NCBI GenBank assembly: GCA_021776015.1
Contig: JAJFGT010000104.1
Location: forward strand, 1 to 10,232
Length of the DNA stretch: 10,232 nt
Source: Alphaproteobacteria bacterium
GTDB lineage: Bacteria > Pseudomonadota > Alphaproteobacteria > Micavibrionales > Micavibrionaceae
Direction: 5' to 3'
Below, in pieces: positions 8,268-10,232 of this stretch (within the stretch, counting starts at the first letter, position 1; each line of letters opens with the position of its first letter). A program made the translations under genes and the position numbers. The notes beneath the pieces are model-generated. The model had not been told where the DNA came from, did not search any database, and saw only the letters and a program-made list of their open reading frames with translations.

Positions 8268-8798
8268 TTAAAAATCTAAAGCTTCTTTTGTTGCATTGAT
8301 GGCATCATCAATATCAGATCCAGCAGCAGGCTCTGTAGCCTCAACAGCATCATCAACAGCGTCTATGGCTGTTTCTGTTGCAGCATCTTCTACGGCTGTT
8401 GCTTCTGCTGTTGTTGCATCGACTACAGAATCCGTAACAGCATCTGTAGCTGAAGTTACAGTTTCAGAAACGGCTGTAGCAGCGTCAGATGCTACATCTC
8501 CAACAGTCTCTGTAATTTCAGAGGCTACGTTTGTTGTCGCATCAACGGCTGAGCTTGCAGCATCTGTTGCAGCATCCATAGCTGAGCTTGCTGTGTTTGC
8601 AACGGCATCGGCACCAGATGTAATGGATGATGCAGCATTTGATGTTGCATCTGAAAGTGTTGATTCAATTTCACCAGCGGCTGGTGAAATAGAGCTTAGT
8701 GTTGTTGCATCTTGACTTCCGTTATCGCTAAAGTAACCAATCCCTGCAATAGCAACGATAGCAACAGCGGCAACAGCTGTAAGTGATGATTTATTCAT
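8268..8798 (-). CDS. Membrane-anchored Ala/Ser/Thr/Asp-rich 11-mer repeat protein, unknown function
   Basis: A protein of 176 residues that I do not recognise. Residues 6-22 (TAVAAVAIVAIAGIGYF region) form one hydrophobic segment, a signal anchor or uncleaved signal peptide, with no obvious cleavage site. The rest is low-complexity, made almost wholly of Ala, Ser, Thr, Val and Asp/Glu. It is strongly acidic, with one Lys near the C-terminus, and lacks Trp and Cys. Residues 50-148 divide into nine 11-residue units with small hydrophobics near positions 2, 6 and 10 and polar or acidic residues near 4 and 8. This periodicity is known from LEA-type, apolipoprotein and synuclein-like amphipathic helices. 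The body is probably periplasmic. AAGGAGAG (8805-8812) lies six nt before the ATG, a strong site suggesting high expression. It has its own promoter candidate and terminator. The open frame on the opposite strand (8296-8715) reflects the repetitive composition. Confidence 0.82.
   Translation of the reverse strand: MNKSSLTAVAAVAIVAIAGIGYFSDNGSQDATTLSSISPAAGEIESTLSDATSNAASSITSGADAVANTASSAMDAATDAASSAVDATTNVASEITETVGDVASDAATAVSETVTSATDAVTDSVVDATTAEATAVEDAATETAIDAVDDAVEATEPAAGSDIDDAINATKEALDF
8355..8651 (-). repeat. Nine imperfect 33-bp (11-codon) coding repeats
   Basis: Protein residues 50-148 of the Ala-rich gene align as nine consecutive 11-mers, for example SAMDAATDAAS, SAVDATTNVAS and SATDAVTDSVV. 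The nucleotide sequence keeps traces of the unit: GCTGAGCTTGC on the plus strand occurs at 8548 and again at 8581, exactly 33 bp apart. The copies have diverged strongly, so this looks like old tandem duplication or selection on helix periodicity rather than a recent expansion. Confidence 0.7.
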
Positions 8799-8875
8799 AG
8801 TGTTCTCTCCTTGTTAAGTAATTGTGTCCCCTTTAAATAGGGTATTCTTATTGTGTATTAAAGTTAAATATATAG

Positions 8876-8903
8876 GTTATCTATGCAATAGTTCTGGAGT
8901 CAA
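8876..8903 (-). promoter_or_regulatory. Candidate promoter of the Ala-rich gene
   Basis: On the minus strand TTGACT (8903-8898) is followed after 16 nt by GATAAC (8881-8876), five and four matches to the sigma-70 consensus. The predicted start is about 70 nt before the ATG, leaving a leader with a small CCCT/AGGG hairpin. The gap between this gene and ubiE (8799-8944) has no other gene. The ubiE stop codon lies in a 12-bp palindrome, TTGCCTAGGCAA, but no proper terminator follows it. Confidence 0.45.
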
Positions 8904-8944
8904 TTGCAAGCTTTTTCTTGATGGATTTTATGAAAATTTTTTGC

Positions 8945-9697
8945 CTAGGCAACCCAACCCTCATGAATACAGACAACACCAAGGTTTAAAGGTGTTGATT
9001 TTGTTCGGATAAACCCTGCTTCTTTCATGTATCGCTCAAGGGTGTGTCGTTTTGGAAATCTGCGAATGCTTTCCACAAGATACTGATAGCTCTGTGTATC
9101 ATTTGCAATCCATTCACCCATTTTAGGGATCAGATGAGAAGAATAGCTATCATAGAGTTTAGAAAGGAAGGGATCATTAACATGCGAAAATTCTAGACAG
9201 AAAAACCGACCGCCTGGTTTAAGAACCCGCACGGCATCTCTTAGCGCTTGATCAATATGTGTAACATTGCGGAGACCAAATGCAATTGTATAGACATCAT
9301 AAGTGTTATCTGGGAAAGGAAGAGATTCAGCGTTTCCAGTAACCCATTCAAATCCTTCAATATAACCACGGTCAAGGGCACGGTCTCGTCCAACAGAGAG
9401 CATAGACTCATTGATATCAGAAACAGTAATAGATGTTTTAGGCGATGTTGCTTTACGGAGACGAAAAGCGATATCTCCTGTTCCACCCGCAACATCAAGA
9501 TAAGCATAGTCTTTTCGTGGACGAATCATGCGAATGAGTCTATCTTTCCAGAGGCGATGAAGACCTCCTGACATGACATCATTCATAATATCATACTTAT
9601 TTGCAACGTTATGAAAGACATCAAGAACTTTCTGAGTCTTTTCATCAGGGGTTACTTCTGTGTCCCCAAACCATGCTTTTTCAGGTTGTTTTGTCAT
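8945..9697 (-). CDS. ubiE: Ubiquinone/menaquinone biosynthesis C-methyltransferase UbiE
   Basis: This SAM-dependent C-methyltransferase of ubiquinone (and, where present, menaquinone) synthesis has 250 residues, typical for the family. The N-terminal signature KYDIMNDVMSGGLHRLWK is at 34-51. SAM-binding motif I is LDVAGGTGD (67-75), with Asp93 in SDINESM contacting the ribose. NAESLPFPDNTYD (121-133), FGLRNV (139-144) and VLKPGG follow in the expected order. I placed the start at the ATG at 9697, because AGGA (9708-9711) lies ten nt upstream. The TTG three codons earlier sits almost on top of that site. In many alphaproteobacteria ubiE is followed by ubiB and then coaBC. Here the Ala-rich gene fills that place and no ubiB is seen in the window. 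The zinc-finger gene diverges upstream. Confidence 0.96.
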   Translation of the reverse strand: MTKQPEKAWFGDTEVTPDEKTQKVLDVFHNVANKYDIMNDVMSGGLHRLWKDRLIRMIRPRKDYAYLDVAGGTGDIAFRLRKATSPKTSITVSDINESMLSVGRDRALDRGYIEGFEWVTGNAESLPFPDNTYDVYTIAFGLRNVTHIDQALRDAVRVLKPGGRFFCLEFSHVNDPFLSKLYDSYSSHLIPKMGEWIANDTQSYQYLVESIRRFPKRHTLERYMKEAGFIRTKSTPLNLGVVCIHEGWVA

Positions 9698-9799
9698 TAT
9701 TTTCAATTCCTATTATCATCACACACAACCACATTCAGAAAACTTTCGCAAATGGAAATCATCGTATATACTTCCTTCTTAAATAAAAATACGAACCCA

Positions 9800-9819
9800 A
9801 GATTCAAATTGAAGAATCT
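9800..9819 (+). promoter_or_regulatory. Perfect inverted repeat in the leader of the zinc-finger gene
   Basis: AGATTC (9800-9805) and GAATCT (9814-9819) form a 6-bp stem around an 8-nt loop that itself contains TTCAA-A-TTGAA symmetry. The stem ends 17 nt before the ATG at 9837. It could be an operator or a leader hairpin; there is no T-tract. The divergent gap 9698-9836 otherwise shows only weak promoter-like sequences: TATATA at 9765-9770 on the plus strand and GATAAT at 9717-9712 on the minus strand. Confidence 0.3.
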
Positions 9820-9836
9820 AAGAAAAGAGCAATGAG

Positions 9837-10025
9837 ATGAAGAGTTCAAAATCTAAAAAACATGTAGAAACAATTACTGTTGATGAAGGTGCCGATGGTG
9901 TGATGTGTGACGGTGGAATGGGAGCTTTAGGGCATCCTGCTGTCTATTATGATTTAGAAGAACTCAGCGAATCCCATAGGGTTTTTTGTGGGTATTGTAA
10001 CCGTGAGTTTGTAAAACATAAATAA
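9837..10025 (+). CDS. Small CHCC zinc-finger protein (NDUFS6-like)
   Basis: A protein of 62 residues with the zf-CHCC pattern: Cys24, His33, Cys51 and Cys54, within VMCDGG, ALGHPAVYYDL and VFCGYCNREF. A tetrahedral zinc site is expected. Stand-alone proteins of this type are common in alphaproteobacteria and related to the C-terminal domain of mitochondrial NDUFS6, a complex I accessory subunit involved in late assembly of the NADH-binding module. A similar complex I role here is inference, as no nuo gene is visible. AAAGAG ends at 9829, seven nt before the ATG. Another ATG at 9832 encodes only Met-Arg before a TGA that overlaps the true start (ATGAGATGA). The gene is divergent from ubiE and convergent with gyrB. 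Confidence 0.88.
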   Translation: MKSSKSKKHVETITVDEGADGVMCDGGMGALGHPAVYYDLEELSESHRVFCGYCNREFVKHK

Positions 10026-10127
10026 CCATGTTTTGTATGAATAGAGGCGAGGGCGCTATATTAAAAGTTAAGTGAAGTCATCTCTAAAAAATCTCTATAA
10101 ATATAACGTGCAATAGACAGTAATTTT

Positions 10128-10232
10128 TTAAATATCTAAATTAGATACCTTAAGAGCATTTTCCTGAATAAACTCTCGTCGAGGAAGAACAACATCTCCC
10201 ATCAGGGTCGAGAAAATATCATCAGCATCCGT
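10128..10232 (-). CDS. gyrB: DNA gyrase subunit B, C-terminal end (partial)
   Basis: The last 34 codons plus TAA of a minus-strand gene whose body lies beyond the right edge. The visible peptide contains [21 protein letters not shown] and the terminal KVSNLDI. These are the conserved end of GyrB, where the TOPRIM-side C-terminal tail closes with LMGD...PRREFI...NA. ParE normally ends differently, so gyrB is preferred. The 102-nt gap to the convergent zinc-finger gene (10026-10127) contains no gene. An AGAGAT-TTTTT-AGAGAT direct repeat (minus strand) and a short GCG/CGC dyad near 10050 are present, but no convincing terminator. Confidence 0.92.
   Translation of the reverse strand, partial: TDADDIFSTLMGDVVLPRREFIQENALKVSNLDI

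Noticed and set aside
8296..8715. A 139-codon open frame on the plus strand opposite the Ala-rich gene
   Set aside because: It mirrors the low-complexity codons of the real gene, has no ribosome binding site, and the minus-strand gene has a signal anchor, strong Shine-Dalgarno and terminator.
8940..8960. The palindrome TTGCCTAGGCAA at the ubiE stop as a terminator
   Set aside because: With no loop the usable stem is only four base pairs, and on the minus strand it is followed by As rather than Ts.
9698..9706. TTG start of ubiE three codons upstream
   Set aside because: It sits too close to the AGGA site to be used; the ATG at 9697 has suitable spacing.
10026..10127. Possible terminator or small RNA between the zinc-finger gene and gyrB
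   Set aside because: Only a weak GCG/CGC dyad and an AGAGAT repeat are present; neither gives a stable stem with a T-tract.
1..10232. Mobile element, CRISPR array, toxin-antitoxin pair or defence system
   Set aside because: No transposase, integrase, regular spaced repeats, terminal inverted repeats or recognised defence domains are visible on either strand.

Overview
The window is an AT-rich stretch of bacterial chromosome, most likely from an alphaproteobacterium. Evidence for this is the coaBC-dut pair near ubiE, a stand-alone CHCC zinc-finger protein of the type related to mitochondrial complex I subunit NDUFS6, and the GyrB tail ending in NLDI. The low GC suggests a host-associated or streamlined lineage, such as an insect-associated Acetobacteraceae or a Holosporales-like symbiont, but I cannot fix the genus. 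Almost everything here is core housekeeping. I see no phage, insertion sequence, CRISPR array, tRNA or rRNA.

Layout: the 3' end of an unidentified plus-strand gene (to 115) is followed by lpd (dihydrolipoamide dehydrogenase) and, 19 nt later, a small TerB-like gene on the same strand. A convergent lipoprotein gene follows (2155-2712, minus). A compact minus-strand gene train then runs coaBC > dut > mutS > cysK (8182 down to 2866), with overlapping or very tight junctions. It joins coenzyme A synthesis, dUTP removal, mismatch repair and cysteine synthesis; CoaB uses cysteine as a substrate. Upstream of coaBC is a separately transcribed gene (8268-8798) for a membrane-anchored, acidic, Ala/Ser/Thr/Asp-rich protein built of 11-residue repeats. 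It has a strong ribosome binding site and a clear intrinsic terminator that ends just before the coaBC ribosome binding site. Next is ubiE (minus), then divergently the CHCC zinc-finger gene (plus), and finally the last 34 codons of gyrB (minus), cut by the window edge.

The least ordinary item is the 11-mer repeat protein. It sits between ubiE and coaBC, where many alphaproteobacteria carry ubiB. Other points worth a look are the terminator with a duplicated arm in the coaBC leader, a perfect TATAAT so close to the lipoprotein start that the mRNA would be leaderless, and a cysteine synthase homologue whose substrate-side loop departs from the usual CysK pattern. I found no convincing new multi-gene system. 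All gaps between genes are under 160 bases; their contents are noted in the entries.
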